A stretch of 64,000 nucleotides of DNA from an uncultured Pseudovibrio sp. (lineage in GTDB: Bacteria > Pseudomonadota > Alphaproteobacteria > Rhizobiales > Stappiaceae): contig CANMBS010000004.1 in assembly GCA_947496145.1 (NCBI GenBank), positions 1-64,000 on the forward strand, in the 5' to 3' direction. Position 1 is the stretch's first letter. The number at the start of each line of letters is the position of its first letter. Position numbers and translations under genes: made by a program. This document shows positions 15,284 through 25,555 of the stretch, piece by piece. The notes beneath the pieces are model-generated. The model saw nothing but the letters and a program-made list of their open reading frames with translations, was not told where the DNA came from and made no database searches.

Positions 15284-15814
15284 ATGTCTTCTTTAACTGG
15301 CACTGAAAAACCTAAGCAGGAACGAATCAAGGTTCCCAATAACCTTTCCCACAAGGTTCGCAGGATGTCGCCCGTTGAAGCCGCCAGGTTTGATCCGGTT
15401 AAAGCTGCTGAAGAAGCTATCCAAAAACTTTCTGAGAAATTTGAAGGCTGGATGACTTCCGAGGTAGCTTGCCTGAAGCAAGCCAATAAATCTGCGCAAG
15501 ATTCTGATTTCACAGAGGAAACCTATGATGCGTTGTTCCGCTGCGCACATGATATCAAAGGGCAGGCAGATACACTTGGTTTCCCATTGGTAGGCCGCGT
15601 TGCAAGCAATCTGACGCTCCTGCTAGTCGCAGCTAAGATGCAGGCTACCTTCCCAAAAAAGATTATATCTCAGCATGTTGACGCAATATGTGCAATGATC
15701 TCTGAAGATGCACGCGATGAAACCAACAAACTTGGTACGGCACTTGTCACAAGGCTGGAAGAAGCAAGCCGACCGCTTACTCAACTTGTTGATGCAGACG
15801 TCCCGGACAGCTAG
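15284..15814 (+). CDS. Hpt (histidine phosphotransfer) domain protein
   Basis: About 176 residues. A basic N-terminal tail (KQERIKVPNNLSHKVRRMS) is followed by a helical Hpt domain with the phosphorylatable His in FRCAHDIKGQADTLGFP (His near residue 87). Hpt proteins relay phosphate between hybrid histidine kinases and response regulators. The start is uncertain: ATG 15284 follows AGGA too closely, while ATG 15254 has no site; family resemblance begins near the shorter form. No kinase or regulator is adjacent, so its partners are elsewhere. Confidence 0.85.
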   Translation: MSSLTGTEKPKQERIKVPNNLSHKVRRMSPVEAARFDPVKAAEEAIQKLSEKFEGWMTSEVACLKQANKSAQDSDFTEETYDALFRCAHDIKGQADTLGFPLVGRVASNLTLLLVAAKMQATFPKKIISQHVDAICAMISEDARDETNKLGTALVTRLEEASRPLTQLVDADVPDS

Positions 15815-15835
15815 CCTGTCGAGAGCCACCACCTT

Positions 15836-16975
15836 TTAAGCAACCTCACTCAGCATTTCTGAAACACGGGCACGAGCACTCTCACGCGCAGCCTCATTTG
15901 AAAGCCGATGCAGCAAGTCCTGCAGGTCTCCAAGCTCTTCAATACCAAGCTCATCTTCAAGTGCAATAAGATCACCAGCAACTATGCGAGACTTCGACCA
16001 GTGATCAACCTGCATCGTTTCCACACGCTGCCAGCTTGCAATACACTCCTGAAACAGAGCATGCGTGCGATCCGGCAAACCTGCTGCCGACAATATCCGG
16101 CGAAGCTGATTGCCAAACGGTGTCGCTAAAGCATCAAACACTTCGTCTTCATCATAGCCGGAAAGCCGCATCAAAGAACTTGAAAGGAAGTTGAAGCACC
16201 CGGTCACAGCAGACCTTAGCAGTAAAACACTCGTCATTTGAGCTGAACCGATCAAATGCTCAATCAGGCCGCTCAGTTCCTTATCAGAGGCACTCCAGGC
16301 CAATGAAATCGTTGAACGATCCTGCGCATCAGCAACCAACTGCTCTGGAGCGCGCACATTGTGAGCACCCAACACTTGAGGATGCTCTCCCAGGCTCTCT
16401 GTGTACCGGCGAAGCATCATATGACGGATCTGTAAAGGAACGTCATCTCGGGACATCAGGGCGTCTTTCACATCTCTGCTTTCACCGAAACGCTCCACCA
16501 CCCGCTCCATACTGCTTCGTGTGATTTGAGCCGACCGATTTGAAAGTAAAGTTGCACAAACCTCTTCACTCCCAACTTCACAAATTGCAGCTGATAACCC
16601 AACAGAAACAGCTTCTCGATCCGCAACAGCAACACAGCGGCGAACCGATCCGGTTGCGACCAGATCAATCAACTCACCATCTGCAATATCTGTTAGCCCT
16701 GACAACAATGGCAAAGCGACCTCATCCTCATCCACCAACAAAGCGGAGATGATATGCGCTGGAACTTCTTTTGCAGCTCCCAAAGCTTCGGAAAGAGCAA
16801 TGCGCACTCTTACATCACGATCATCAAGAAGGTAGGTTAATGCTGCCTCAGCTTCGCTGTACTCAGTGCCGTCCAGTTCTGAATACAAGAATGCTCGCGC
16901 CAAAGCACCAGCCGCCTGTGCGCGGCTACCACTTGGTGCATATTGCACCCAGCTCAAAAAACTTTTGATAATCAT
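15836..16975 (-). CDS. DUF2336 domain protein (HEAT-like repeats)
   Basis: A 379-residue all-helical protein of the alphaproteobacterial DUF2336 family. The N-terminal half shows HEAT-like helical repeats (LDDRDVRVRIALSEALG, DEDEVALPLLSGL). The central part has the family's RxxLRRYTE-like and LLLRSAVTGCFNF segments. Function is not established; some relatives have been linked to signalling and cell-cycle control. It is convergent with the Hpt gene with only 21 bp between stops. No signal peptide. Confidence 0.8.
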   Translation of the reverse strand: MIIKSFLSWVQYAPSGSRAQAAGALARAFLYSELDGTEYSEAEAALTYLLDDRDVRVRIALSEALGAAKEVPAHIISALLVDEDEVALPLLSGLTDIADGELIDLVATGSVRRCVAVADREAVSVGLSAAICEVGSEEVCATLLSNRSAQITRSSMERVVERFGESRDVKDALMSRDDVPLQIRHMMLRRYTESLGEHPQVLGAHNVRAPEQLVADAQDRSTISLAWSASDKELSGLIEHLIGSAQMTSVLLLRSAVTGCFNFLSSSLMRLSGYDEDEVFDALATPFGNQLRRILSAAGLPDRTHALFQECIASWQRVETMQVDHWSKSRIVAGDLIALEDELGIEELGDLQDLLHRLSNEAARESARARVSEMLSEVA

Positions 16976-17119
16976 GGTACTCAGAAACCTGCATCCATCA
17001 AATACTGATAGAAATAATTAAGCATAATTCTTAAGGCTTCGTTCACTGCAACGACAGTTTCTCGCTAAAGTTGAATATTGACTACGAGCTTAACCTGCAC
17101 CACTAACTATCTTAAAGCA

Positions 17120-18082
17120 TTAAACCTTTTTGCTCAGTGATTTACCGCTCACCTGCACAGGACTAAGAAATTTGGTCAGATCGAGCGGCTCCCCTGAAGG
17201 ACGCGCCAGCGGACGAGGTGCTTGAAACTGCTGACTGATCGTTTCCTGAACTTCAAATCCGGATTGCTTCGTTGCGCTTACGGCCTTCGATGCAGATATT
17301 GTCGCTGCTTCATCTGTGCGGAAAAGGGATTGAAACGGTTTTTCATCCCGATCAGCAGTTGTTGCCCGCCACGCTGTCAGAATTCGGCTTTCTACACGAT
17401 GGCTGTCGACAGGCTTAGTGATAGGCCCTTCACGCAAACCAACAACGGCTTGTCTTGCTTCTGCTATAGTATCGTTGAAACGACCAACTAATCGATCATG
17501 TACGTCAACAACAGAACGGGCACCGCCATTTCTCTCATAGAAAACAGCCTTATTTGCCCGTGCCTGAACCGGAAACAAATCAGCTGCTGCCTGTTGTGGC
17601 TGATCTTTTACAGCACTTAACAGACGCAAGCTGCCTTTAACACCTAAAAAATGCGCGAGGTAAACTTCACCAGCAGACGGTTCTCGCCCTAAATTGGAGG
17701 AAAGGCTATTTGCATTATCTTTCGCAAAGGCACCAGCCACAAGAGCGGAAACCTCAGGATCATTTCTGAGATCAAGAAGCTGTTGTCTTAAATGCTTGTT
17801 ATCAACCCGGTACTTACCATCAGAGTCGACCCGAATATGCTTGGCATAGTCAGCAAGCCCCAGTTCCTCTCCATTTTTCTTAAGGGTTTCAAGCCAGGTA
17901 GACTCAATGAATTGAAAAAGACCAGAAGCCGATGAAGTCTTTGCTTTTGCATTAGGATCAAAAGAAGACTCACGTGCGGCTGCCTGTACAAGAAAATCAA
18001 AGGATGTTCCTGTTCGCGAGCTGGCTTGCTTGAAAGCCAGCTCAATCCGTCCGGCAATTGAAGAATCACCTGCAACCTTCAC
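17120..18082 (-). CDS. Lytic transglycosylase (SLT domain) protein
   Basis: A 320-residue protein with an SLT-type lysozyme-fold domain in its first about 190 residues: catalytic Glu in QAAARESSFDPNA (about residue 38), then ASGLFQFIESTWL and GEVYLAHFLGVKGSLRLL. Such enzymes cleave the MurNAc-GlcNAc bond to give anhydro-muropeptides, the substrate class recycled by AnmK nearby. The C-terminal about 120 residues are low-complexity. No N-terminal signal peptide is visible, which is unusual for a periplasmic enzyme and recalls flagellar or export-assisted members. The GTG at 18082 has AAGGGG 9 nt upstream. Confidence 0.88.
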   Translation of the reverse strand: MKVAGDSSIAGRIELAFKQASSRTGTSFDFLVQAAARESSFDPNAKAKTSSASGLFQFIESTWLETLKKNGEELGLADYAKHIRVDSDGKYRVDNKHLRQQLLDLRNDPEVSALVAGAFAKDNANSLSSNLGREPSAGEVYLAHFLGVKGSLRLLSAVKDQPQQAAADLFPVQARANKAVFYERNGGARSVVDVHDRLVGRFNDTIAEARQAVVGLREGPITKPVDSHRVESRILTAWRATTADRDEKPFQSLFRTDEAATISASKAVSATKQSGFEVQETISQQFQAPRPLARPSGEPLDLTKFLSPVQVSGKSLSKKV

Positions 18083-18266
18083 GAGATTTCACCCCTTAAA
18101 AAACTGCTGGTTAATATCCCTTAATATTGGTTAACAATTAGTTAATCAATAAATAGAACCCACTGAAAACAATCTGTCTTTAAAGTTCAAACGAAGATTT
18201 TCACTATCTCGTTTACTAGATTATATGCGGTAATATCGAACACCTTTTTTGCCTAGGGAGACCATA

Positions 18267-18953
18267 ATGAACTGCCTGCTCAGCATAACAGTCTCGCAAA
18301 TTATGCAGGATACATCCGTTCTTACCTTTGAAAAGCTGATACTCGCTGTTACACCTGAAAATTCGATCACAAGCCCTGAAGCCTATGGTCCCCCGGCATT
18401 TCTTGACAAGATCAGCAGACAACAACCGACTTACCTCATGCTAAACGAGCAATCCGAGGACATAATTCTCTCCCAGCTAAACTCCTATGCTTCCACGAGC
18501 TTTCTGGGTGTACTTCCCACTTTCATTAAGAATGCAGCGGACATAGAGCAATTACATGCGATCCTCGCGGTATTCGAAGCTAAGAACGGTCTTCGGGAGG
18601 AGGCATTAAAGATCTTACCTGAGTTTGGAAAACATCCGGCAGCCTTTAACAATCTCACAGCACTTGCAGGCAAGAGTCCACGCCTCACAGCTATAACCTG
18701 GAACGAAGATACACTCAAAGCCGCATTAGATGGAAAACGCACCAGAGACAACAGCGAGGCTCTTCTGCCGCCCTATCAGTTTGCACAAACACAATGCCTC
18801 CTCGCGGCAAAAGCAGCTCGGTTAAAGGCAATCGATTCAGCTGGACCAGCGACCTCTCCCGAAATCCGCAACACCATCAACCTCGGCTTCGACGCAAAAG
18901 CTGCAAGCACTTTAGAACAAGCCAAGCTAGTCCTACAGACATATAATGCTTAA
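18267..18953 (+). CDS. Unknown helical protein
   Basis: A 228-residue protein, unrecognised. It is Ala/Leu-rich and predominantly helical, without signal peptide or membrane segment (AILAVFEAKNGLREEALKIL is representative). The ATG at 18267 has AGGGAG with 6-nt spacing, deciding against a TTG 18 nt upstream. It is divergent from the lytic transglycosylase gene and convergent with the flavin reductase gene. It might act with the transglycosylase, but only proximity suggests that. Confidence 0.65.
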   Translation: MNCLLSITVSQIMQDTSVLTFEKLILAVTPENSITSPEAYGPPAFLDKISRQQPTYLMLNEQSEDIILSQLNSYASTSFLGVLPTFIKNAADIEQLHAILAVFEAKNGLREEALKILPEFGKHPAAFNNLTALAGKSPRLTAITWNEDTLKAALDGKRTRDNSEALLPPYQFAQTQCLLAAKAARLKAIDSAGPATSPEIRNTINLGFDAKAASTLEQAKLVLQTYNA

Positions 18954-19013
18954 ACGAGCAATGGGCACCTTAGCGCCCAACTACTTAAATCATACGGATA
19001 GCTCAGATTACCC

Positions 19014-19625
19014 TTAGGCTTTCTCAGGAAGCACAGGCCGATCCATCTGAAACACCGAGTCCACAACCGAGTAGTCCATGTAACCCAGTCGTGCCAGCGG
19101 CTTCATTTTGGCCACATCGAGAATACCATTTTCCAACACGCTCTCGTCGATATGCACACCAACAACTTGTCCCAGTATAAGCCAGCTATTGGTCTCATTT
19201 CCGTCAATATCGACCAATCGCTGCACGTTGAGCAGCTTGCATTCCAGCGCAGTCTTGGCCTCCAGAACACGTGGAGCATTCACAAGATTGCTTGCACAAG
19301 CCGACAGCCCGGAAAGCTCAAACTCATTCACATCAGAACCAACCATGGCAGACGACATATTCATCGCCTCTGCCAGATCCAGTGTTGCCTGATTGCACAC
19401 GAACTCGCCAGTCTCTTCTATATTTCTAACTGAATCCTTGTAGCCATTGGATCCAATCACCACCATTGGAGGCGTATCGCACACTGCATTGAAAAAACTA
19501 TAGGGCGCAAGATTTTGAACCCCGTCCTTTGAAACACTTGAAACCCACCCAATAGGACGCGGTGCCACAATTGCTTTAAATGGATTGTGCGGCAATCCAT
19601 GCGGCTTATTCGCTTCATAAAACAT
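19014..19625 (-). CDS. Flavin reductase family (FMN-binding split barrel) protein
   Basis: A 203-residue protein of the flavin-reductase-like FMN-binding split-barrel family. Recognisable segments are FKAIVAPRPIGWVSSVSKDG (residues about 16-35), NLAPYSFFNAVCDTPPMVVI and KDSVRNIEETGEFVCN. Members bind FMN and often act as NAD(P)H:flavin oxidoreductases supplying reduced flavin. The ATG at 19625 has GAGG with 7-nt spacing. It lies 16 nt downstream of a nitroreductase-family gene on the same strand, an apparent two-gene flavoenzyme operon. Confidence 0.92.
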   Translation of the reverse strand: MFYEANKPHGLPHNPFKAIVAPRPIGWVSSVSKDGVQNLAPYSFFNAVCDTPPMVVIGSNGYKDSVRNIEETGEFVCNQATLDLAEAMNMSSAMVGSDVNEFELSGLSACASNLVNAPRVLEAKTALECKLLNVQRLVDIDGNETNSWLILGQVVGVHIDESVLENGILDVAKMKPLARLGYMDYSVVDSVFQMDRPVLPEKA

Positions 19626-19641
19626 ATGCTTGCCTCAAACC

Positions 19642-20265
19642 TTACGCGTTCACATCAATAGATGCTGCTTCAAAGTACCCACTCAAACCAGCTACATCAG
19701 GCCGTGGGCGCTCATTAGGTTTCACGCTTGGCGTACCAACATAAATGAACCCTGCAAACCGTTCACCATCCCGCGCACCAAGGTATGAAGCTGCTTCTTC
19801 ATCAAATGCATACCATTCAGTCAACCATTGAGCAGCAAAACCCATAGCAAAACAAGCATTTAACAATGAGATACACACCGCTCCAACAGCAAGCTCTTGT
19901 TCCCAAACAGGCACTTTGTGCTCCCGATCAGGAGAAGAAAGCACGCCAATAACCAATGGCGCACGATCAAAGCGGTCCAGCTCCATCGCCCTTGTATTTT
20001 CTCCAAGAGGCCCTTGCCGCTTCTCAGCAATCACTGCGAGCCGCTCACCAATAAGTTTCGCCTGCGCAGCATCATAAATCACAAATCGCCAGGGAGAAAT
20101 TTTCCCATGATCTGGAACACGACAAGCCATTTCAAGCAACTCAGAAACTTGTGCCCGGTCCGGACCTGGATGTTGAAGCGTCGCCGCCAGATGGGAACGG
20201 CGAGATTTCAGAAAATTCTTCAATTCGGGGAGGTCTTTAATTTCCACAGTCTCGATTCTTTTCAA
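19642..20265 (-). CDS. Nitroreductase family protein
   Basis: A 207-residue FMN-dependent nitroreductase-like enzyme. Features: N-terminal LKSRRSHLAATL (flavin-phosphate Arg pair), CRVPDHGKISPWRFVIYD as the APSxxxxQPW-equivalent region, and the C-terminal GFIYVGTPSVKPNERPRPD typical of the YdjA-like subgroup. The first in-frame start is TTG at 20265, without a clear ribosome-binding site; a slightly later GTG is possible. Translated with the flavin reductase 16 nt downstream. Substrate unknown. Confidence 0.92.
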   Translation of the reverse strand: MKRIETVEIKDLPELKNFLKSRRSHLAATLQHPGPDRAQVSELLEMACRVPDHGKISPWRFVIYDAAQAKLIGERLAVIAEKRQGPLGENTRAMELDRFDRAPLVIGVLSSPDREHKVPVWEQELAVGAVCISLLNACFAMGFAAQWLTEWYAFDEEAASYLGARDGERFAGFIYVGTPSVKPNERPRPDVAGLSGYFEAASIDVNA

Positions 20266-20506
20266 GATATCAACGTTTAAAGCTACGCAATAGTCCTATA
20301 CAGAATATCAACTCTGTCAATTAAAGGATGGCTCTGCCGCATTCTTGACACAATCATAACCAATCCCCAACCCACTCAGTAAAAATTTACAAAACACTTT
20401 CAAATCACAGTTTGTCACTGTAATCTGATTTCATCTGAGGCACTGACGGTTTTGTATTTACTGTCGCACTCGGGTAACACTTTCGGAAGTAGTAGCGAGA
20501 GCACAC

Positions 20507-21592
20507 GTGAAGTTAGAGCGGATATCGACGTTCAGCAAAGCGCTAAAACGCGCAGTAAGCATCACAGCCTTTGCCGCTGGAGTGGCTTTGCTTAGTAGCG
20601 CCGCTCAGGCTGCTGGTCCTGTTCCGGTATCAAAACCCGCTTTACCATTCTCAAACGAAGTGCTGGATTTAGGCGCTAAGCCGGACAAGAACATCGCACC
20701 ACCAATCAGCTATGACCCACTCAGCGGTTATCAGGGGCAGTCTCTTTCGCCAACGCTTGGAACAAGCTTCCTGCCCTATGCTCCTCCTTCAGTAGGAGCT
20801 GAGCAAACGCCTGTCGGAGCTAAACCAGTTCTTTATCTGGTGGCAAAGCTGGCAGAAGGTACACCAAACCTCACAAAAGGGCTAAAGTGGCGCGTCTACT
20901 CTTCCGATGAAAATGATGATGGTTCACTTAATATGGTCGCCTCATCACAGGATCAGGATGCAGAGTTTCGCCTCGATCCGGGCACTTATCTGGTGCATAC
21001 CTCCTTTGGAAAAGTCACGGCAACCACACGCTATGAGCTCAAGAGCGGCGTGAAAACCGGCACGATCATTCTGAACGCAGGTGGAATTCGTCTGGATGCT
21101 GCACTGGACAACGACCAGAAGATGCCTCGCGAAGATGTCCGTTTCAACATCTACGATATGACTTACGATGCCACTGGCAACCGTGGCCTTATTGCATCTG
21201 ACATCAAGCCGGGCCAACTTGTTCCAGTAAGCGCCGGCACATACCATGTTGAAAGCCGTTACGGCGATATCAATGCTGTTGTACGCGCAGATATTCACGT
21301 GCAGGCAGGAAAACTCACAGAAGCAACCTTGTACCATCAGGCGGGCAATGTGACCCTCAAGCTGGTGAGCGCAAAGAACAAAACGTCTTTAGCAAATACG
21401 TCCTGGACCATCCTGTCACCGGGTGGCGACACAGTCGCGAGCGGCAACGGAGCATTCCTTGATCTGACACTTGCAGCTGGCACCTACACAGTCATGGCTC
21501 GCAACAACGGCGCAATGTACCGCCATGAGTTTACTGTCAACCCCAGCGTGAACAGCGTAGAAGTAGAAGTTCTTGCTGAAAATCCCCTGTAA
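20507..21592 (+). CDS. Secreted protein with three beta-rich repeats
   Basis: A 361-residue protein with a signal peptide (hydrophobic core about residues 17-31, cleavage after AQA near 36) and a Pro-rich stretch (37-95). Three similar beta-rich segments follow, marked by LDPGTYLV (156-163), VSAGTYHV (241-248) and LAAGTYTV (322-329). These AGTY turns resemble the end of carboxypeptidase-regulatory or Cna-B-like beta-sandwich domains. Likely a periplasmic or surface-associated structural or binding protein. The start is GTG at 20507, preceded by GAGAG. Orthologues seem common among Hyphomicrobiales as conserved hypotheticals (from memory). Confidence 0.75.
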   Translation: MKLERISTFSKALKRAVSITAFAAGVALLSSAAQAAGPVPVSKPALPFSNEVLDLGAKPDKNIAPPISYDPLSGYQGQSLSPTLGTSFLPYAPPSVGAEQTPVGAKPVLYLVAKLAEGTPNLTKGLKWRVYSSDENDDGSLNMVASSQDQDAEFRLDPGTYLVHTSFGKVTATTRYELKSGVKTGTIILNAGGIRLDAALDNDQKMPREDVRFNIYDMTYDATGNRGLIASDIKPGQLVPVSAGTYHVESRYGDINAVVRADIHVQAGKLTEATLYHQAGNVTLKLVSAKNKTSLANTSWTILSPGGDTVASGNGAFLDLTLAAGTYTVMARNNGAMYRHEFTVNPSVNSVEVEVLAENPL

Positions 21593-21968
21593 GGCATTAC
21601 CAGCAGAAGCGATGATCTGCTCTTCAAAGTGTAGGTTCAGCTATTTCACGTCTTCATGAAAAACGTGACTAACGAATGAAGGCAAGCCGTCATCTTATAC
21701 TGACCTTGCAAAATCACATGTTTTAATAGACAGGTAGATTTGTCAGCACTTCGCAGGCACTCAATTTCATATATGAAACCGCCCTTTCAATGGGCAGTTT
21801 ATCCTTGCCAGGCATCAGAAAATTTAATCCAGCAAGAACACAAGCAAGCTACCGCTTAAAAAGCGAGTGGCTGTCATTTATGAAACTTAAAGATTAACGC
21901 AAGCAGACGAAAAGGGCTGGCAACAGAAACCTATTGCCAACCCTCAAATTCAAGCAATCTGAAAAGAC
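21593..21968. other. Intergenic stretch after the secreted repeat protein
   Basis: 376 bp between convergent genes. It contains the thrS terminator (21912-21946) and a weak AGCAG/CTGCT hairpin just after the secreted repeat-protein gene. No gene seen. Confidence 0.5.
21909..21946 (-). terminator. Terminator of thrS
   Basis: On the minus strand GGGTTGGCAA and TTGCCAGCCC form a 10-bp stem with one wobble and a 10-nt loop, followed by TTTTC. It lies about 25 nt beyond the thrS stop. Confidence 0.75.
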
Positions 21969-23915
21969 TTAGGAAGCCAGTTCTTTAAGGTCTGGAGCCG
22001 TTGCTTCATCCACCAGATTTACAATAGCCTCATCCAGCCCCAGAATTGTCTGGTTTCGAGAACCAAGACGGCGAATGCTCACTGTGTTTTCTTCCGCTTC
22101 ACGCTTACCAACAGCGATGATCACCGGAATTTTTGCGTGAGAGTGCTCGCGAACCTTATAGTTGATCTTCTCATTGCGAAGATCCAGCTCACCACGCAGA
22201 CCAGCTTTCTTCAGGGCAGCATGAACCTCTTTCGCATAGTCATCCGCATCAGAGGTAATGGCAGCAACAACGAAGTGCTGAGGTGCCAGCCACAATGGGA
22301 AATGGCCTGCAAAGTTCTCGATCAGAATACCAAGGAAACGCTCAAGAGAACCACAGATCGCACGGTGGATCATCACCGGCTGCTTTTTCTCGCCATCGCT
22401 GTCTACGTAAAACGCACCGAAGCGTTCAGGCAATGTAAAGTCCACCTGAGTGGTACCACACTGCCATTCACGGCCAATCGCATCACGCAGAGTATATTCA
22501 AACTTCGGACCGTAGAACGCGCCCTCACCTTCCAGAATACCCGTCTTGATCTTACCGCCGGAACGCTCTTCGATCTCATTAAGAACCTCGGTCATCACGG
22601 CTTCAGCGTGGTCCCAAACTTCATCAGAACCCACACGCTTTTCAGGGCGAGTGGAAAGCTTCACGACGACTTCTTCAAACCCAAAATGCTTGTAAACAGA
22701 GAGAATCAGATCGTTGATCTTATGACACTCTTCCGCCATCTGTTCTTCGGTACAGAAGATATGCGCATCATCTTGCGTAAACGCACGCACGCGCATCAGG
22801 CCATGCAGTGCACCAGATGGCTCGTAGCGGGAAACTGCCCCAAACTCAGCCATGCGTAGCGGCAAATCACGATAGGACTTCAGGCCATGCTTGAAGATCT
22901 GCACGTGCCCCGGACAGTTCATCGGCTTGATCGCAAATGTGCGATGATCCTCTGTCTCAGTCACAAACATGTTCTCGTGATACCATTCCCAGTGACCGGA
23001 AGTCTCCCAAAGAGACTTATCCAGAATCTGAGGTGCATTCACTTCCTGATAATCACCTTCCAGACGGCGGCGCATGTAGTTGGTCAGGTTCTGGAACAAC
23101 TGCCAGCCTTTGTGATGCCAGAAGACAACACCCGGGCCTTCCTCCTGGAAGTGATAGAGATCCATCTCACGGCCGAGCTTGCGGTGGTCACGCTTCTCAG
23201 CTTCCTCCAGCATATGAAGATAAGCTTTAAGCTCTTTGTCACTAGCCCATGCGGTACCGTAAATACGGGTCAGCATTTCATTGTCAGAGTCGCCACGCCA
23301 GTACGCCCCAGCAACCTTCATCAGTTTGAAAGCTTGACCGATCTGACCAGTGGATGCCATATGAGGGCCGCGACATAGATCCAGCCAGTCACCCTGCTTA
23401 TAGATCTTGACAGTTTGGTCTTCAGGGATCGCATCAACCAGCTCAACCTTATAGTCTTCACCTTTTGAAGCGAAATACTCTTTAGCTTCGTCACGGCTCC
23501 AGATCTCTTTAGTGAACTTGGCATTACGCTGAATGATCTGCTGCATCTTCTTTTCGATTTTAGGCAGATCTTCAGTTGTAAATGGTGTTTCTCGCTTGAA
23601 GTCGTAATAAAAGCCGTTCTCGATAACAGGGCCGATTGTTACCTGTGTTTCAGGCCACAGTTCCTGAACAGCTTCAGCCATCACATGGGCTGCATCGTGG
23701 CGGATAAGTTCCAGCGCACGAGGGTCATCACGGGTTACAATTTCAATAGCAGCATTCGCTTCGATCGGATCAGAAAGATCGCGCAGCTCACCATCAATCG
23801 CAACAGCAACAGCTTTTTTCAAGAGAGATTTAGAAATGCTCCCTGCAACATCAGCACCGGTGGCACCAGCGTCATATTCGCGAACAGAATTGTCAGGGAA
23901 AGTCAATTGCAGCAT
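21969..23915 (-). CDS. thrS: Threonyl-tRNA synthetase
   Basis: A 648-residue class II aminoacyl-tRNA synthetase charging tRNA-Thr. Domains in order are TGS (about 1-62), the editing/SAD domain with the zinc-type [11 protein letters not shown] motif (about 75) and CRGPH (about 180), the catalytic core with motif 2 region and zinc Cys/His ([11 protein letters not shown]), and the C-terminal anticodon-binding domain ([12 protein letters not shown] onward). The ATG at 23915 has GGAG with 7-nt spacing; the frame is open to 23945 but lacks a site there. No T-box leader was seen. Confidence 0.97.
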   Translation of the reverse strand: MLQLTFPDNSVREYDAGATGADVAGSISKSLLKKAVAVAIDGELRDLSDPIEANAAIEIVTRDDPRALELIRHDAAHVMAEAVQELWPETQVTIGPVIENGFYYDFKRETPFTTEDLPKIEKKMQQIIQRNAKFTKEIWSRDEAKEYFASKGEDYKVELVDAIPEDQTVKIYKQGDWLDLCRGPHMASTGQIGQAFKLMKVAGAYWRGDSDNEMLTRIYGTAWASDKELKAYLHMLEEAEKRDHRKLGREMDLYHFQEEGPGVVFWHHKGWQLFQNLTNYMRRRLEGDYQEVNAPQILDKSLWETSGHWEWYHENMFVTETEDHRTFAIKPMNCPGHVQIFKHGLKSYRDLPLRMAEFGAVSRYEPSGALHGLMRVRAFTQDDAHIFCTEEQMAEECHKINDLILSVYKHFGFEEVVVKLSTRPEKRVGSDEVWDHAEAVMTEVLNEIEERSGGKIKTGILEGEGAFYGPKFEYTLRDAIGREWQCGTTQVDFTLPERFGAFYVDSDGEKKQPVMIHRAICGSLERFLGILIENFAGHFPLWLAPQHFVVAAITSDADDYAKEVHAALKKAGLRGELDLRNEKINYKVREHSHAKIPVIIAVGKREAEENTVSIRRLGSRNQTILGLDEAIVNLVDEATAPDLKELAS

Positions 23916-24214
23916 ATCAAGTCTCCAGCTCACTCCTGCAAACAAGGCAGGTAAGCGGTTTAGTGTTAATCATGGCAGTCTGAATACCTAATTCCATTGC
24001 GGGCGTCCAGATTATTCTCTGCCCTCATACCCGCCTTTTCTATGGGTGATTACTCCGATATTCAAAGTTACACACCTTCAAATATGAAGGTATAGCAAGG
24101 CTTTAGCTAGCCACCCCATAAACACAGACGCATACTACTGCCACAAACGGGATTCGCTTGCCTCACTTTAAATAATGCATGCAGCACATTTTATCTTTTT
24201 GCCGGGAGCTAAGC

Positions 24215-25555
24215 ATGACACCAGCAAAACCAAAGCTCTATTTTGATTTAACCACCTTAAGGCAAAACCGTTCTACTTCATTGCAAGCTAATGGCGTCAC
24301 CAGGACACTCTTTGAAACTGCGAAGCGATTTCATGAAAGCGACATGGAAGTCACCTTCATATGCCATGACGCTCGCACAAACGAATATGTGAGCGTGCAC
24401 CCCGCCCCCCTCCTCGAAGCCGGAGACCTCACACCTGCCCGCTTGCCCGATTTACTAGGCGCTCCAGTCAAAACCTTTCAGGCAGAAAAATACAAGCAGC
24501 GAAAGTTTAGAAAATTCTTCCACCGCCTTCGTCACGTTTTCCGGTCCCAGCGCAGTAAATTAAATGGAGCCTTGTCAGGCGAAATACTCGACGCCCCCCT
24601 TAGCGACATCGATGCACCTTTTTTATCATTAGGAAATCTGGAAGAGGCACAACTGCTTTCAGAATATGTAAAGAGCAGAGCCCCTTACGTGCCTGTTTAC
24701 GTCATGATCCACGATATCTCGCCATTGCGGCTTAATGATCTTGAAGAGGATCTGGGAGCAAAGCTTTGGCTCAAAAAGCTCACAAAAACAATGACAGCCC
24801 GCCCACATATTCTTACAAACTCAGAATACACAAGAAACGACCTGCTCCAGTTTCTGGCAGAGCAAAAGCTGCCTGCCCCACAAAGCACGAGCGTCGTGCA
24901 CCTCGCCCACGAGTTTCAAGAGGCAGAGCCACTCTTTCCATTAAGGCAACGCCCTAAAAATGGTTTTTTCTTGCTGCTTGGTGACATCAGGTATCGAAAA
25001 AATGCAAAGCTGGTCTTTGACGCCTATTTACACATTATACAAACTGAAGAGAATCCCATACTCCCGCAGCTTATTTGTGCTGGCGCCATTCCAAACGGCG
25101 CATTTGCCAGCCTCAATCAGGAGCAAAAGTACACGCCAATAGGAAACTATGTAACTATTGTCCAGTCTCCTACACAGGCCCAGTTAACCGCTCTTTATAA
25201 AGAAGCGATCGCGCTTATCTATCCAAGCCTGTTTGAGGGTTATGGCCTGCCAGTCGGTGAGGCCCTTTGGATGGGCATCCCAGTACTAGCTTCAAACGCC
25301 ACCTCCATTCCAGAAGTCGGCGGGGACTATTGCAGATACTTTGATCCACGTAATGAACAAGAACTCGCAGAACTCATCCTCACAACACTCAGGACAAAAG
25401 ACGCCTTGCGTGCTGAACTCCCAGGACACTCGCAATTACGAACATGGGAACATGTAAAACAGGATATCTGGCAAACGATAGAGACCCACAGCGCCTCACC
25501 AGAAAAACACTCAAATACACCCGACGCCAAAGCGGAAAAACTGGAAGAGACTTAA
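24215..25555 (+). CDS. Glycosyltransferase, GT4-type
   Basis: A 446-residue GT-B fold glycosyltransferase. The C-terminal domain carries the family 1 signature YPSLFEGYGLPVGEALWMGIPVLASN... (about residues 345-370), whose Glu residues contact the sugar nucleotide; the N-terminal domain contains NGVTRTLFETAKRF. It probably adds a sugar to a surface polysaccharide, lipid or glycan; the substrate is unknown. The ATG at 24215 has GGGAG with 6-nt spacing, preferred over an ATG at 24179. It is convergent with the ASCH gene and their stop codons overlap. It stands alone rather than in a polysaccharide cluster. Confidence 0.9.
   Translation: MTPAKPKLYFDLTTLRQNRSTSLQANGVTRTLFETAKRFHESDMEVTFICHDARTNEYVSVHPAPLLEAGDLTPARLPDLLGAPVKTFQAEKYKQRKFRKFFHRLRHVFRSQRSKLNGALSGEILDAPLSDIDAPFLSLGNLEEAQLLSEYVKSRAPYVPVYVMIHDISPLRLNDLEEDLGAKLWLKKLTKTMTARPHILTNSEYTRNDLLQFLAEQKLPAPQSTSVVHLAHEFQEAEPLFPLRQRPKNGFFLLLGDIRYRKNAKLVFDAYLHIIQTEENPILPQLICAGAIPNGAFASLNQEQKYTPIGNYVTIVQSPTQAQLTALYKEAIALIYPSLFEGYGLPVGEALWMGIPVLASNATSIPEVGGDYCRYFDPRNEQELAELILTTLRTKDALRAELPGHSQLRTWEHVKQDIWQTIETHSASPEKHSNTPDAKAEKLEET

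Noticed and set aside
23916-24214. T-box or other leader regulating thrS
   Set aside because: T-boxes are not expected in this group, and the upstream region shows no specifier or antiterminator structure.
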